DNA of 64,000 bases from contig PXRG01000008.1 in the NCBI GenBank assembly GCA_003021105.1, positions 1 to 64,000 on the forward strand. Reading direction: 5' to 3'. The position numbers and the translations under genes were made by a program. This document shows positions 32,405 through 41,208 of the stretch, piece after piece; within the stretch, counting starts at the first letter, position 1, and each line of letters opens with the position of its first letter. The notes below the pieces were generated by a model. The model was not told where the DNA came from and ran no database searches. It saw only the letters and a program-made list of their open reading frames with translations. The stretch is from Halobacteriales archaeon QS_1_68_17 (GTDB lineage: Archaea > Halobacteriota > Halobacteria > Halobacteriales > Haloarculaceae).

Positions 32405-32917
32405 CTACGTCGCGGGCGGCTCCTCCTCGGCCAGGTTGGCGTGCATGTGCTCGTAGCCCCGGGAGTGGACCTCGACGATGTTCCCCCAGGGGTCGGCGCA
32501 GTAGCACATCTTGTACTCGGGGTAGTCGGGGAAGATCACCCAGACGTCCGAGAGCTGGTCGCCGCCGGTCTCGACGACGGTCTCGACCAGGTCCTCGATG
32601 TTCGGGTCCTGCACGCAGAAGTGAAACAGGCCCGGCTGGGTCGGGGTGGGATCGGTGTCGCCCTCGGTGGCCTCGAACTCGAACAGTTCGAACCCGACGT
32701 GGTTGCCCGTCGCCATGTGGGCGATCTTCATCTCGCCGAAGTCGAAGCCGACGGCGTCCTGCGCGAGGTCGCCGAAGTGGCCGTCGCCGGCGACGACGGT
32801 GTCCGGCTCCATCACCGGCGTGAACCCCAGCACGTCGCGGTACCACTCGAAGGCGGCCTCGATGTCGTCGACCGTCAGGCCGATGTGCCCCAGCACGCGC
32901 GGATGTGCTTCGGTCAT
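32405..32917 (-). CDS. VOC-superfamily (glyoxalase/dioxygenase fold) protein
   Basis: A 170-residue paired beta-alpha-beta3 fold. The first module begins VLGHIGLTVDDIEAAFEWYR (metal-ligand His in GHIGLTV). The second module has GLFHFCVQDPNIEDLVETVV (His in FHF) and ends CADPWGNIVEVHSRGYEHM (metal-ligand Glu in NIVEV). The three to four ligands are arranged as in VOC metalloenzymes, such as methylmalonyl-CoA epimerase or glyoxalase types. The reaction cannot be assigned. The neighbours deal with sugar acids, where lactone or racemisation chemistry is common. Confidence 0.82.
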   Translation of the reverse strand: MTEAHPRVLGHIGLTVDDIEAAFEWYRDVLGFTPVMEPDTVVAGDGHFGDLAQDAVGFDFGEMKIAHMATGNHVGFELFEFEATEGDTDPTPTQPGLFHFCVQDPNIEDLVETVVETGGDQLSDVWVIFPDYPEYKMCYCADPWGNIVEVHSRGYEHMHANLAEEEPPAT

Positions 32918-32990
32918 ACGGCGGAGCCATTGGACCGCCTCTGTAATAGGTATTCGGGGGTACGAGAGATTGCAGTGGCGGACGGCGAAC

Positions 32991-34325
32991 CTACAGCGTC
33001 CGGGAGAACTCGCCGTCGGCGTCGAACGCGAGCGGTTCGGGGTCGCCGACCGTCACCGTCGGGTCGTCCCGGAGGTCCTCGGCCACGGGTTCGGAGACGA
33101 GCAGTTCGTCCGGATCGAGCGTGTTCCGGATGCGGGCGATCCGGAGGTCGCCCGGGTGCTGCCGGCCGGTCGTCGAGGCCGCCATCAGGAGGGCGGCCTC
33201 GTCGGTGGGCACGACGAACGGCAGTTTCGCCCGGCCGGGTTCGCCGCTGGTCGCCACGTTGACGTAGGTGTCCGCGAGGTCGACCGCGCGCACGACCCGC
33301 TGGTGGACGAAGTCGGCCAGCCCCATCCCGAGCGCGTTGCCGTGCGAGCCCTCGGTCAGCGACCGGACGTAGATGCGGGTGATCGCCGGCTCGTCGGGAT
33401 CGGGCTGGCCGTGGAACCGGACCCGGCCGACGACGTTCGTGTCCATCCCGGTCCCGCTCACCTCCTTCCCGATCCCGTCGAGGACGAGCATGTCCAGGTC
33501 GGACACCGGGAGCGTGGCGAGCAGTTCCTTCGAGCGGGCGAGCAGTTCCGGCTCGCGGTCGAGGATCTCCTCGACGGGGACCCCCTCGACGATCGCCGCC
33601 CGCTCGTCGGCGTTCTCGACGATGGCGACCCCGCCGATCACCGGCGTCTCCGCGAAGAGGACCCGCGCCCGCTCGGGGATGACCGACTGGAAGCCGCGGG
33701 CCAGCGCGGCGTTGTGCATCGTCTCGGCCCCCCGGTGTTTGCCGAGGCCGACGACCGCCATCTTCGCCAGGCCGCTCTCGTAGTCGCCGTTGTAGTCGGT
33801 GTGTGCCTTCACCCGGTTGACCAGCACCACCGCGTCGGCGGCCAGCGCGTCCTCGGCGGCGTGGACGGGGCGGCCGTCGGCGTCGGTGCCGACCGTCTCG
33901 ACGGCCATCGACGACCGGATCGGACAGCCCAACCACTCCTCGGTGATCCCCAGCGACGCCAGCACCTCGGCCTGTCCCTCCGCGGTCGCACCGCCGTGGC
34001 TCCCCATCGCGGCCATGACGAACGGGTCCAGCCCCCGGTCCTGGAGCGCCGCGACCGTCGCCGAGAGCACCGCCGGCAGGTCGCGGATGCCGCGGCTCCC
34101 GGCCGTGATGGCGACCGACGCGCCCGGAGAGAGCGAATCGAGGTCCAGGTCGGCCAGCGCCGCCCGCGTCGCCGCGGCCACGTCGTCGATCGCCGGCTGG
34201 TCCCGGTGTTTGGTCGCCCGGGCGAACCGGGGGAGATCCCCCGTCTCGGCGTCGCTCCAGGCCGCGAAGCGCTCGGCCGTCGGGAACTGGAATGGGATCG
34301 GCTCCCCCGCGTTGTCGTCGGTCAT
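32991..34325 (-). CDS. LarA-like (DUF2088) protein, possible hydroxy-acid racemase/epimerase
   Basis: A 444-residue protein with the LarA-domain pattern: SVAITAGSRGIRDLPAVLSA, VMAAMGSHGGATAEGQAEVL (GSHGGAT loop), VKAHTDYNGDYESGLAKMAV, GLGKHRGAETMHNAALARG and a C-terminal domain with DLADTYVNVATS. LarA is a nickel-pincer-cofactor lactate racemase, and relatives act on other 2-hydroxy acids. No larB, larC or larE genes for cofactor synthesis are in the window. Start ATG 34325 (MTDDNAGEPIPFQF) is much shorter than the 782-residue ORF-track frame, whose upstream part has non-coding composition. It may epimerise a sugar acid upstream of the kinase. Confidence 0.8.
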   Translation of the reverse strand: MTDDNAGEPIPFQFPTAERFAAWSDAETGDLPRFARATKHRDQPAIDDVAAATRAALADLDLDSLSPGASVAITAGSRGIRDLPAVLSATVAALQDRGLDPFVMAAMGSHGGATAEGQAEVLASLGITEEWLGCPIRSSMAVETVGTDADGRPVHAAEDALAADAVVLVNRVKAHTDYNGDYESGLAKMAVVGLGKHRGAETMHNAALARGFQSVIPERARVLFAETPVIGGVAIVENADERAAIVEGVPVEEILDREPELLARSKELLATLPVSDLDMLVLDGIGKEVSGTGMDTNVVGRVRFHGQPDPDEPAITRIYVRSLTEGSHGNALGMGLADFVHQRVVRAVDLADTYVNVATSGEPGRAKLPFVVPTDEAALLMAASTTGRQHPGDLRIARIRNTLDPDELLVSEPVAEDLRDDPTVTVGDPEPLAFDADGEFSRTL

Positions 34326-34377
34326 GGCTGTCGGCGTACTGTCGCCCGTTCGCGGGCCCGCGACAAGAAAGTTCCTC

Positions 34378-34425
34378 CCGCGAGTCCCGCGGATGCTCCG
34401 GTGGCGCGAGTCCCGCGGATGCCGC
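34378..34425. repeat. Short direct repeat upstream of LarA-like gene
   Basis: The 15-base string gagtcccgcggatgc occurs twice within about 45 bp, followed by a further partial copy. It is GC-rich tandem slippage in the leader/promoter area of the LarA-like gene. Confidence 0.5.
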
Positions 34426-34498
34426 GGATGCCCCGGCGGCGCGAACGGCGCGGTGCCCCTGGCGGCGCGGACGCCCCCAGGCCGGAAGCGCGAGCGCG

Positions 34499-35179
34499 TC
34501 ACCCAGGGACGGCCGCCGCGATCGCCTCCAGCAGCGACTCGCGGTCGTCGGCCAGCGAGACCGCCGAGGCCGCGCCAGTGGCATCGGCCCCCTGCTCGAA
34601 CGCCAGGCGGACGTCCTCGGGCGTGGAGATGCCCCCGCCGACGATCGCCTTCGTCCGCGGGTTCGTCTCCTCGACGGCCGCCACGAACGCCCGGACGCGG
34701 TCCGGGTGGGTCTGTGTGATCGCGCGGTCGGTCGAGATGTCGTCCGGTTTCTCGAAGATCAGGGCGTCCGGGTCGAACGCGGCCACGGCGCGCGCCGCCG
34801 CGACGGTGTCGACACACACCAGCGAGTCGATGCCCGCCGCCCGGCACCGCTCGATCTTCCGCTCGACGCCCGTGATCGTGTCGCGGGCCTCGGCGTGGTT
34901 GACGACGGCGCCCGCCGCGCCGGCGTCGGCCAGCGTCTCCGGGAGGGTCCGACCCATGCCGCGACCGGGTTCGACGGCGTCGACGCGCGGGGCCGTCACC
35001 GCGACGTCCGTCTCCCGGGCGACGAGGCGGACGTCCGGCAGCTGTGGGGTCACGACGAACGACGCGCCCGTCCGTTCCTGTACCTGTTCGACCGTCCGTG
35101 CGATGTCGACGCCCTGTGCGCCGAGCGTACCGGGGTAGACTTTGAAGTTGACCCCGAAGTGGGGGTACGGGACGTTCAT
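34499..35179 (-). CDS. Triosephosphate isomerase-like protein
   Basis: A 226-residue archaeal-type TIM barrel. The catalytic residues are kept: Asn/Lys in FGVNFKVYPGT, His in AGAVVNHAEAR, Glu in ALIFEKPDDIST, and the phosphate loop IVGGGISTPEDV. Start ATG 35179 (MNVPYPHFGVNFKV) fits the family; the longer ORF adds 17 unlikely residues. TIM paralogues in bacterial tetritol pathways (EryH/LerI type) isomerise erythrulose phosphates, whereas true TIM would process the DHAP made by PdxA. Context favours one of these over housekeeping glycolysis, but a sole TpiA cannot be excluded from this window. Confidence 0.82.
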   Translation of the reverse strand: MNVPYPHFGVNFKVYPGTLGAQGVDIARTVEQVQERTGASFVVTPQLPDVRLVARETDVAVTAPRVDAVEPGRGMGRTLPETLADAGAAGAVVNHAEARDTITGVERKIERCRAAGIDSLVCVDTVAAARAVAAFDPDALIFEKPDDISTDRAITQTHPDRVRAFVAAVEETNPRTKAIVGGGISTPEDVRLAFEQGADATGAASAVSLADDRESLLEAIAAAVPG

Positions 35180-35706
35180 GTGTATCGTGAGCGCAACGGC
35201 CGGCGACCACGCCGCTACCGGTGCACGCACGGGTAACGCTGGTCGGCGACGAAAAACTTCCGGGACTGGACGACCGGCCCCGCCGGCTGTCCCGTACCGG
35301 CGGAAGTGGCCGGGCGACTGCCGCGGAGCGACCGTCCAAAAGTATAGAATTTCTTATTATAACGTCGAACAGTACTTTTAGTTATCTTTTTCGGAGACGG
35401 GAATGGGTCGGGACCGGAGCGACTCGGTCCGGGCGGCGAAAAATCCACGACAGCGGCCGTCTGAGCGGTTGCCTCTTCGGTCAAGGGAAATGCTGGCAGC
35501 CCACGGCAGACCGGACGACGGCCGGCGGCGGTTCGCGGGTCGTCTCGTGATCGAGACGGCAGCAGGCGTCGGGAGGCGACCGCGACGGTCGGCAGGATAG
35601 CGGCGCGACGGTCGGCGCGGTGGCGAGAGGACGGCGAGCGGTGTCGGTCGACGGTGTCGTCGGAAGTATAATATTGATAGGTATATTCGCTCAATTATAT
35701 ACTCGG
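35180..35706. other. Intergenic, promoter-like AT tracts
   Basis: No credible gene; ORFs here have non-coding composition. AT-rich tracts at ~35335-35395 (possible promoter for the TIM-like gene) and ~35660-35705 (just after the zinc-ribbon gene) flank a GC-rich middle. Confidence 0.45.
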
Positions 35707-36033
35707 TTACGCGTCGGGATCGACGACCGCGGTTTCGTCGCCGTGCTGGAGCGCGACGCCGTGGTCGGTGTGGCGCGCGTGGGTTCGCGCCCACCGGCGG
35801 GCCGGGCGCTCGCGCAGGAACCGCTCGCCGGCCGGACAGCACCGGCAGGCCGCGATCCACGGCGTCACCCCGTCGGGGTAGTGGCCGGTGTGGCGCTCGT
35901 GGTCGAGCGCGAACTGCTCGACCGCCGAGTTGCCCGCCCGGAGTTCGTCGAGTTCGTACGCGAGGTCCCACTCCCGGTCGCACCGCGAACAGGTGATCGT
36001 CGGCGTGTCGTCGATGTCGGTCGGTTCGGACAC
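35707..36033 (-). CDS. Small haloarchaeal Cys-rich (zinc-ribbon-like) protein
   Basis: A 108-residue protein from GTG 36033 (VSEPTDIDDTPTITCSRC). Cys pairs CSRC and CRCC (in AACRCCPAGERFL), plus several His (DHERHTGHYPDG, ARHTDHG), suggest a zinc ribbon or treble-clef fold. Proteins of this look are common single-copy haloarchaeal hypotheticals with no known function. It stands alone; the next minus-strand gene is 1.5 kb further on. Confidence 0.7.
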   Translation of the reverse strand: MSEPTDIDDTPTITCSRCDREWDLAYELDELRAGNSAVEQFALDHERHTGHYPDGVTPWIAACRCCPAGERFLRERPARRWARTHARHTDHGVALQHGDETAVVDPDA

Positions 36034-36204
36034 GGTAGGTCTTCCGGAGCAAAACCCAAGTAACTGTGTATCCCGCGACCGGGGGCGCATTCGAGCCGTT
36101 CCGGATACGCGCCCGTCCCGATGGTGGTCAACATCGCCTTGCGAGACCACAACCGGTGGCCGCGCCAGAGCAGGGCAGGGGTCGCTACGGACGGGGCTGT
36201 GTAC

Positions 36205-36663
36205 TCACGGGAGGTCGAACCGCTCGAAGTACTCCCGGACGTAGCGGTTCGCGCCCTCGAGCGGGGCCGTCACGACGCAATAGTCGTCGTGCTGGTCGTC
36301 GAGCGCGATCGACTGGGTTCCCTCGGGGGTGACCCGGTAGACCACGGGGACCGTGTGCCGGGAGTCGAGTCCCGCCACGGACGAGCAGTCCCAGAAGTGC
36401 TCGCTGACGCCGAGTCGCTCGATCGCGACCGGATCGAGCCCCAGTTCCTCGCGGGCGACGCGGACGGCCGCGTCGTCGAGTCGTTCGCCCCGGTAGAGCC
36501 GGCTCCCGGGCCAGAACCACTCGCCTTTCGCCGGTTCGTTCCGCCGGCGGGTCAGCAGGATGCCGCCGTCGTACGCGACCACGAGGTCGACGCAGGGCTG
36601 GGGCATGTGGGCGAGACACGTCGCAAACGTCTCCTCGGGAATGCGGCCGTCGTTGACCTCCAT
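36205..36663 (-). CDS. Nudix hydrolase, GDP-mannose mannosyl hydrolase-like
   Basis: A 152-residue protein. The Nudix helix GERLDDAAVRVAREELGL approximates Gx5Ex7REUxEExGU but, as in Gmm-type enzymes, is preceded by GSRLYRG and lacks the strict REUxEE pattern. The front PQPCVDLVVAYDGGILLTRR and FWPGSRLYRG, and HTVPVVYRV in the back, also match Gmm relatives. Likely substrates are nucleoside-diphosphate sugars or other phosphoanhydrides. Start ATG 36663 fits the family length; the ORF-track frame is far too long. Confidence 0.85.
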   Translation of the reverse strand: MEVNDGRIPEETFATCLAHMPQPCVDLVVAYDGGILLTRRRNEPAKGEWFWPGSRLYRGERLDDAAVRVAREELGLDPVAIERLGVSEHFWDCSSVAGLDSRHTVPVVYRVTPEGTQSIALDDQHDDYCVVTAPLEGANRYVREYFERFDLP

Positions 36664-36908
36664 ACGCCCGGATCGCGGCCCGGAATGAAGGCCGCTACGC
36701 TTCGGAGCAGGCGTTCGGGAGTGCGGATCGAATGACGCGTCCCGAGCGCGCGGCGCACCGAGAGACAACGGGTCACCGCGACATACGGCGGCCGAAGGCC
36801 GCCGTTTCACCGGACGCGAACGGAGGGAGCGTCCGGCCTTTTTCTCCACGTTTTTGCTGCGAGCGGTTCCGCGCCGGGCGTGGAATCCGAGCGGAAAAAA
36901 GTGGTAAC

Positions 36909-39095
36909 TTAGTCGTCGGCGGGCGCGGCGGCCCCGTCGCCGGCCTCGGCGTCGATCTCGACCCCGTGGGTCTCGACGGCCTCGACGAGCAGTTCGGCCA
37001 CGTCGACCACCTCGATGTCGTCCTCGTAGCCGCCGGTCTTCCGGCCGTCCTCGTACATCGTCATGCACATCGGGCAGGCGACGACGAACTTCTCGACGGC
37101 GTCGCCGGCGTCGGTGTCTTCGAGGGCCTCGCGCATGCGCTCCTCGCTGGGTTTGGTCTCCTCCTCGATGTCCATCCAGAGGCCGCCGCCCCCGCCGCCA
37201 CAGCAAAAGGAATCCGAGCGGTTGCGGGGCATCTCGTGGAGGTCACACCCCGTCGCGCGGATCAACTCGCGGGGGGCCTCGTACTCGTCGTTGTACCGGC
37301 CGAGGTGACAGGGATCGTGGTAGGTGACCGTGTAGTCCAGTTCCGTGCCGCGGAGGCCCAGCCGACCGTCCGCGACCAGTTCCTCGACGACCTGGGTCCA
37401 GTGGAGGACGTCGATCTCGCCGTCGGCGTTCCAGTCGTCGCCGTACTCGAAGCCCATCATCGGATCGTCGGCGAACTCCGAGAAGTCGACCTCGGGGTAC
37501 TCGTTTTTGAAGGTGTTGAACGAGTGGGGGTCGGTACAGACGATCTTCTCGAACTCGCAGTCGTCGAAGGTCTCGACGTGGTGGCCCGCCAGGTCGACGT
37601 AGAGGAACTCCTCGCCGAGCCGCCGGAGGTCGTTGCCGTCGTACTTCTCGTCCTCGAAGAGGATGCCGAAGCTGACGTCGGCGTGCTCGAACAGCCGGGC
37701 CAGCGACCGGGCGACCTTCTTGTTCCGGTCGTCGTAGCTCGGGTAGTCGCCGACGTACCAGAGGTACTCGACTTCTGTCTCGCGGGCGTCCTCGAGGTCG
37801 AACGCGAGGTCGTCGGCCCAGTCGGCCCGGTCGCCGGGCGCGTTCCCGAAGGTGTTGCCCCGCTGCATCACGTTCTGGAACATGTCCTGGACGTTCGGGT
37901 CGACGTCGCCCTGGTCGGTGAGCTGTCGGTGCATCCGGGTGAACGACTTGAGGTGTTCGATCTCGACCGGGCAGGCGTCCATGCAGGCCATGCAGGCCAT
38001 GCAGGATTCCATCGTCTCGCTGTCGATGACGCTGGTGCCGCCGTCGGCGATGATGTCGACCTCGTCGGTCCGGCCCGCGTCGAGGTCCTGCCGGTAGTTC
38101 TTCAGATCGAGGATCACGTCCCGCGGGCTGAGCGGCCGGCCCGAGGCGTGGGCCGGACAGGCCGCGGTACACCGGCCGCACTTGGTACAGGCGTCCTGGT
38201 CGAGCAGTTCCTTCCAGGAGAAGCTGTCGATGGACTCGGCACCGGTCTCGGCGTCCAGGTCCGCGGGGACGCCGGGCAGGCGCTGGCCGGCCTTCTCGTC
38301 GCGCGTGACGACGTTGGCGAACGAGGAGATCATGTGGAACGGCTTCGCGTAGGGGATCGCCGCGATGAAGACGAACGCGACCGCGGCGTGGGCCCACCAG
38401 GTGATCGGGTAGAACGCCCGGGCCATCTCCGGGGTGACGCCGGCGACCGCGAGCACGTCGGCGACGAACCAGCCGACGAAGCTGACCGTCTCGAACGACG
38501 GGAAGTCCTGCCCGAGGATGCGAACGCCCTCCGTGAGGTAGCCCCCGACTCCGAGGACGAACAGCGCCCAGACGAACAGGTGGTCCTCGGCGCTGGAGTT
38601 GGGGCCGAAGAGCCGCTCGTTGCGGACGACGTACCGGCGGTACAGCGCCACGCCCAGCCCCACCACGAACAGCAGGCCCATCGCGTCCATCACCAGCGAG
38701 TACGACAGGTAGAAGTCGCCGACGAAAAAGGAGTCGCCCGTCAGTTTCCGGTAGAAGTCCATGTCGATCGCGAGGATGGTCGTCCCGATCAGGAGGGTCA
38801 GAAAGCCCCACATGATAAAGGCGTGCATCAGCCCGCCGACCAGGTCGCGGTTGAACTGCTTCTCGTTGGAGATGACGATCTTCGCGGCGCTCATCACGCG
38901 CTCCCCGAGGTCGTCGACCCGGTCGAACCAGTCGTCGGTCCCCCGCGAGTACCGCGCGAACCGCTCGTAGACCCCGTAGACGAGCACGGCGATCGTCACC
39001 GCCGCGAGGTAGTAAAACACCGCCTCCCCGACCGCGCTGATCTGCCAGAACGTCGGGCGAGTGACCGTACCGCCCGACTGGAGCAGGAACGTCAT
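36909..39095 (-). CDS. Membrane Fe-S oxidoreductase (NarI-like TM + HdrD/GlpC-like)
   Basis: A 728-residue protein. Residues 1-~290 contain about six membrane helices with conserved His (GLMHAFIMWGFLTLLIG, WWAHAAVAFVFIAAIPYAKP), resembling b-haem NarI/HdrE units. Two 4Fe-4S motifs follow: CTKCGRCTAACP and CMACMACMDACP. The rest is the CCG-type redox domain with DPCHLGRYNDEY, FCCGGGGGGLWMD and VACPMCMTMYED. The first CCG motif has lost its Cys (EKYDGNDLRRLGEEF). In haloarchaea such proteins pass electrons between flavoproteins (for example ETF) and the quinone pool, an inference here since no etf genes are near. Start ATG 39095. Confidence 0.88.
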   Translation of the reverse strand: MTFLLQSGGTVTRPTFWQISAVGEAVFYYLAAVTIAVLVYGVYERFARYSRGTDDWFDRVDDLGERVMSAAKIVISNEKQFNRDLVGGLMHAFIMWGFLTLLIGTTILAIDMDFYRKLTGDSFFVGDFYLSYSLVMDAMGLLFVVGLGVALYRRYVVRNERLFGPNSSAEDHLFVWALFVLGVGGYLTEGVRILGQDFPSFETVSFVGWFVADVLAVAGVTPEMARAFYPITWWAHAAVAFVFIAAIPYAKPFHMISSFANVVTRDEKAGQRLPGVPADLDAETGAESIDSFSWKELLDQDACTKCGRCTAACPAHASGRPLSPRDVILDLKNYRQDLDAGRTDEVDIIADGGTSVIDSETMESCMACMACMDACPVEIEHLKSFTRMHRQLTDQGDVDPNVQDMFQNVMQRGNTFGNAPGDRADWADDLAFDLEDARETEVEYLWYVGDYPSYDDRNKKVARSLARLFEHADVSFGILFEDEKYDGNDLRRLGEEFLYVDLAGHHVETFDDCEFEKIVCTDPHSFNTFKNEYPEVDFSEFADDPMMGFEYGDDWNADGEIDVLHWTQVVEELVADGRLGLRGTELDYTVTYHDPCHLGRYNDEYEAPRELIRATGCDLHEMPRNRSDSFCCGGGGGGLWMDIEEETKPSEERMREALEDTDAGDAVEKFVVACPMCMTMYEDGRKTGGYEDDIEVVDVAELLVEAVETHGVEIDAEAGDGAAAPADD

Positions 39096-39153
39096 ACTGT
39101 AATACGCGGAAAGGGAGCCTCTTAAGAGTTGCCGCGAATTGAGACACGGGTTT

Positions 39154-39858
39154 TTACAGGAGGGCGGCGGCACCGAGAAAAGCCGCCAGCGCGAGCGCCG
39201 GGAGGTCCCGCCGACCCAGCGCGAGGCGGGGGAGCGTCGGGTTCCAGGCGAAACAGCGGGCCCGGAGGGCCAGCGCCAGCCGGTCGGTCCGGGCCAGCGC
39301 CCGCCGGAGTCCGCCCGTGGCGACCAGCCGGATGCGCTCGGAGAGCGGCTGTTCCGTTCCGAGCCGCGCGCGCATGCCGTCGCGCGCCCGCCGGAGGTCG
39401 GCCTGCAACACCGGCAGAAACCGGAACACCAGCGCCACGCCGACCCCGAGGAACTGTCCCGCCCTGCCGGGAACCGTCCGCTGGACCGCCGCCCGCGAGT
39501 CGCGGACCGGCGTCGTCCGGACGTAGGCCGCACTGACCAGCAGGATCAACAGCACCCGGTAGCTCGACAGCGCCGGGACCGTCGCTTCGGCGACCGAAAA
39601 CCACGGCGGGCCGAGGGTCAGCCCCTCCAGCAGCGGCGCGCCGGCGAGAAAGGGCGCGGCGAACCGGAACTCCCGGAGCGTGGCGGGAAGCGACAGCCGG
39701 GCGGCCGCCGCGAGCGCGAGCACCAGGACGGTCAGAACCGCGAGCGCCCGCGGCGTCGTGTGTGCGAACGCCGCGGCGGCGAAGCCGACCTGGACGGCCA
39801 GTTTCGACCGCGGGTCGAGGCCGTGGGCGAACGAGTCGCCCGGCTCGTAGGTCAACAT
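39154..39858 (-). CDS. bioN: ECF transporter transmembrane subunit (EcfT/BioN)
   Basis: A 234-residue protein with ~5 hydrophobic segments and the EcfT cytoplasmic coupling helices (FRFLPVLQADLRRARDGMRA, TDRLALALRARCFAW in the A-R-x position). It begins YEPGDSFAHGLDPRSKLAVQ, characteristic of EcfT (DPRxK). Its start overlaps the end of the ATPase gene by 7 nt. It completes a bioY-bioM-bioN operon importing biotin. Confidence 0.9.
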   Translation of the reverse strand: MLTYEPGDSFAHGLDPRSKLAVQVGFAAAAFAHTTPRALAVLTVLVLALAAAARLSLPATLREFRFAAPFLAGAPLLEGLTLGPPWFSVAEATVPALSSYRVLLILLVSAAYVRTTPVRDSRAAVQRTVPGRAGQFLGVGVALVFRFLPVLQADLRRARDGMRARLGTEQPLSERIRLVATGGLRRALARTDRLALALRARCFAWNPTLPRLALGRRDLPALALAAFLGAAALL

Positions 39859-40556
39859 TCGACGTCGCGGACGCCGTGGGCGGCGAGCCGTCCCCGGACC
39901 GCGGCGGGCGGACCCTCGAGGGCGACCGCGCCGTCCTCGATCACGACCACCCGGTCGGCGGGGTCGAGGACGTCCCGCAGGTCGTGGGTGACGACGACGA
40001 CGCTGGTCCCGCCGTCGTGGAGGTCCCGGAGCCGGTCGAGGACCGCCCGCCGGGCCGGCCAGTCCAGCCCGGCCAGCGGTTCGTCGAGCACCAGGTGGTC
40101 GGGGTCCATGGCGAGCGCGCCGGCGATGGCGACGCGGGCCTGCTCGCCGCCCGAGAGCCGGTCGACCCGCTCGTCGTCCCGGCCGTCCATCCGGACCGCC
40201 GCCAGCGCGTCGGCGACCCGGCGGTCGATCTCCGCGCGGTCCAGCCCGAGGTTCTCCGGGCCGAAGGCCACGTCGGCGGCGACCGTCGACGCGACGAACT
40301 GGGCGCGCGGGTCCTGGAACACCATCCCGACGGCGGTCCGGGCGGCGACCACGTCATCGGCGACCGGGCGACCGTTGACCAGCACCTCGCCGGCGTCCGG
40401 CGCGAGGAGGCCGTTGAACTGGCGGACCAGCGTCGTCTTCCCGGAGCCGTTCGGGCCCGCCAGCACGACGAACGCGCCGTCGGCGATCCGGAGGTCGATT
40501 CCGTCCAGCGCGGTCGTCCCGTCGTAGCGAAAGACCACCTCGCGCGTCTCGATCAT
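39852..40556 (-). CDS. bioM: ECF transporter ATPase (EcfA/BioM)
   Basis: A 234-residue ATPase. Walker A is AGPNGSGKTTLVRQFNGLL, Q-loop GMVFQDPRAQFVASTVAADV, signature LSGGEQARVAIAGALAMDPD, Walker B LVLDEPLAGLD, and H-loop VVTHDLRDV. Only one EcfA is present, so it acts as a homodimer, as in BioMNY. ATG 40556 overlaps the bioY end by 4 nt, giving tight translational coupling. Confidence 0.93.
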   Translation of the reverse strand: MIETREVVFRYDGTTALDGIDLRIADGAFVVLAGPNGSGKTTLVRQFNGLLAPDAGEVLVNGRPVADDVVAARTAVGMVFQDPRAQFVASTVAADVAFGPENLGLDRAEIDRRVADALAAVRMDGRDDERVDRLSGGEQARVAIAGALAMDPDHLVLDEPLAGLDWPARRAVLDRLRDLHDGGTSVVVVTHDLRDVLDPADRVVVIEDGAVALEGPPAAVRGRLAAHGVRDVEC

Positions 40557-41134
40557 TCGGCCGCGACGGCGTCGCTCCGGACGATCCCGACGGCCGCGGC
40601 GATCTTGAACGCCTCGGCCGGGATGAACGCGGCCGCACCCTGGACGAACGCCGTCACCGGCCCCATCCCGAGGACGACCATCAGCCCCGCGATACCGAGC
40701 GCGTAGATGATCGCCGTCCCGGCGACCATGCCGCCGACCAGTCGCGCGAGTCCCGCCCGCCGGGGGTCGTCCAGCGCCAGGCCGCCGTGAACGATGACAC
40801 CGGTGACGGCGGCGGCGATCGGGTACGACCAGAGGTACCCCCCAGTCGGCCCGAGCAGCGCCCCGACCCCGGCCGACCCGCCCGAGAAGACCGGCGCGCC
40901 CAGCGCCCCCGCCAGCAGGTACAGGACCATCGAGGCCCCGCCCCACACCGGCCCGAGCATGATGCCCGCCAGGAAGACGCCGAGCACCTGCAGGGTGATC
41001 GGCGCGGTCGAGAAGGGGTTCGGGAACGACACGTAGGCGAACGCGCCGACCAGCGCGGCGAAAAGCGCCGTCCGCGCGACGTTCTCGACGGTCTCGTCGC
41101 CCACCAGATCGACGCTCCCGGTCCCGGTACTCAT
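40553..41134 (-). CDS. bioY: Biotin ECF transporter substrate-binding subunit BioY
   Basis: A 193-residue, six-helix S component. BioY blocks are PFSTAPITLQVLGVFLAGIM, GPVWGGASMVLYLLAGALGA, PVFSGGSAGVGALLGPTGGY and LWSYPIAAAVTGVI. ATG 41134 (MSTGTGSVDLVGDETVENVA) is chosen over the longer track frame. It is the first gene of bioYMN. A BirA-type palindrome lies 41-74 bp upstream, giving direct sequence support for biotin control. Confidence 0.95.
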   Translation of the reverse strand: MSTGTGSVDLVGDETVENVARTALFAALVGAFAYVSFPNPFSTAPITLQVLGVFLAGIMLGPVWGGASMVLYLLAGALGAPVFSGGSAGVGALLGPTGGYLWSYPIAAAVTGVIVHGGLALDDPRRAGLARLVGGMVAGTAIIYALGIAGLMVVLGMGPVTAFVQGAAAFIPAEAFKIAAAVGIVRSDAVAAE

Positions 41135-41174
41135 CGTCCACCCCGCGAACGCAGCGCGTGCATACCTGTTCAAT

Positions 41175-41208
41175 CCCGTCAACCCCGATTAAAACTTTGG
41201 TTGACGGG
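41175..41208. promoter_or_regulatory. BirA-type biotin operator upstream of bioY
   Basis: Perfect inverted arms CCCGTCAACC and GGTTGACGGG separated by exactly 14 bp (CCGATTAAAACTTT). This follows the GTnAACC-N14-GGTTnAC layout of BirA boxes. The spacer contains the minus-strand TATA-like AGTTTTAATC, so a bound biotinoyl-AMP BirA dimer would cover the promoter. BirA itself is not in this window. Confidence 0.85.
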
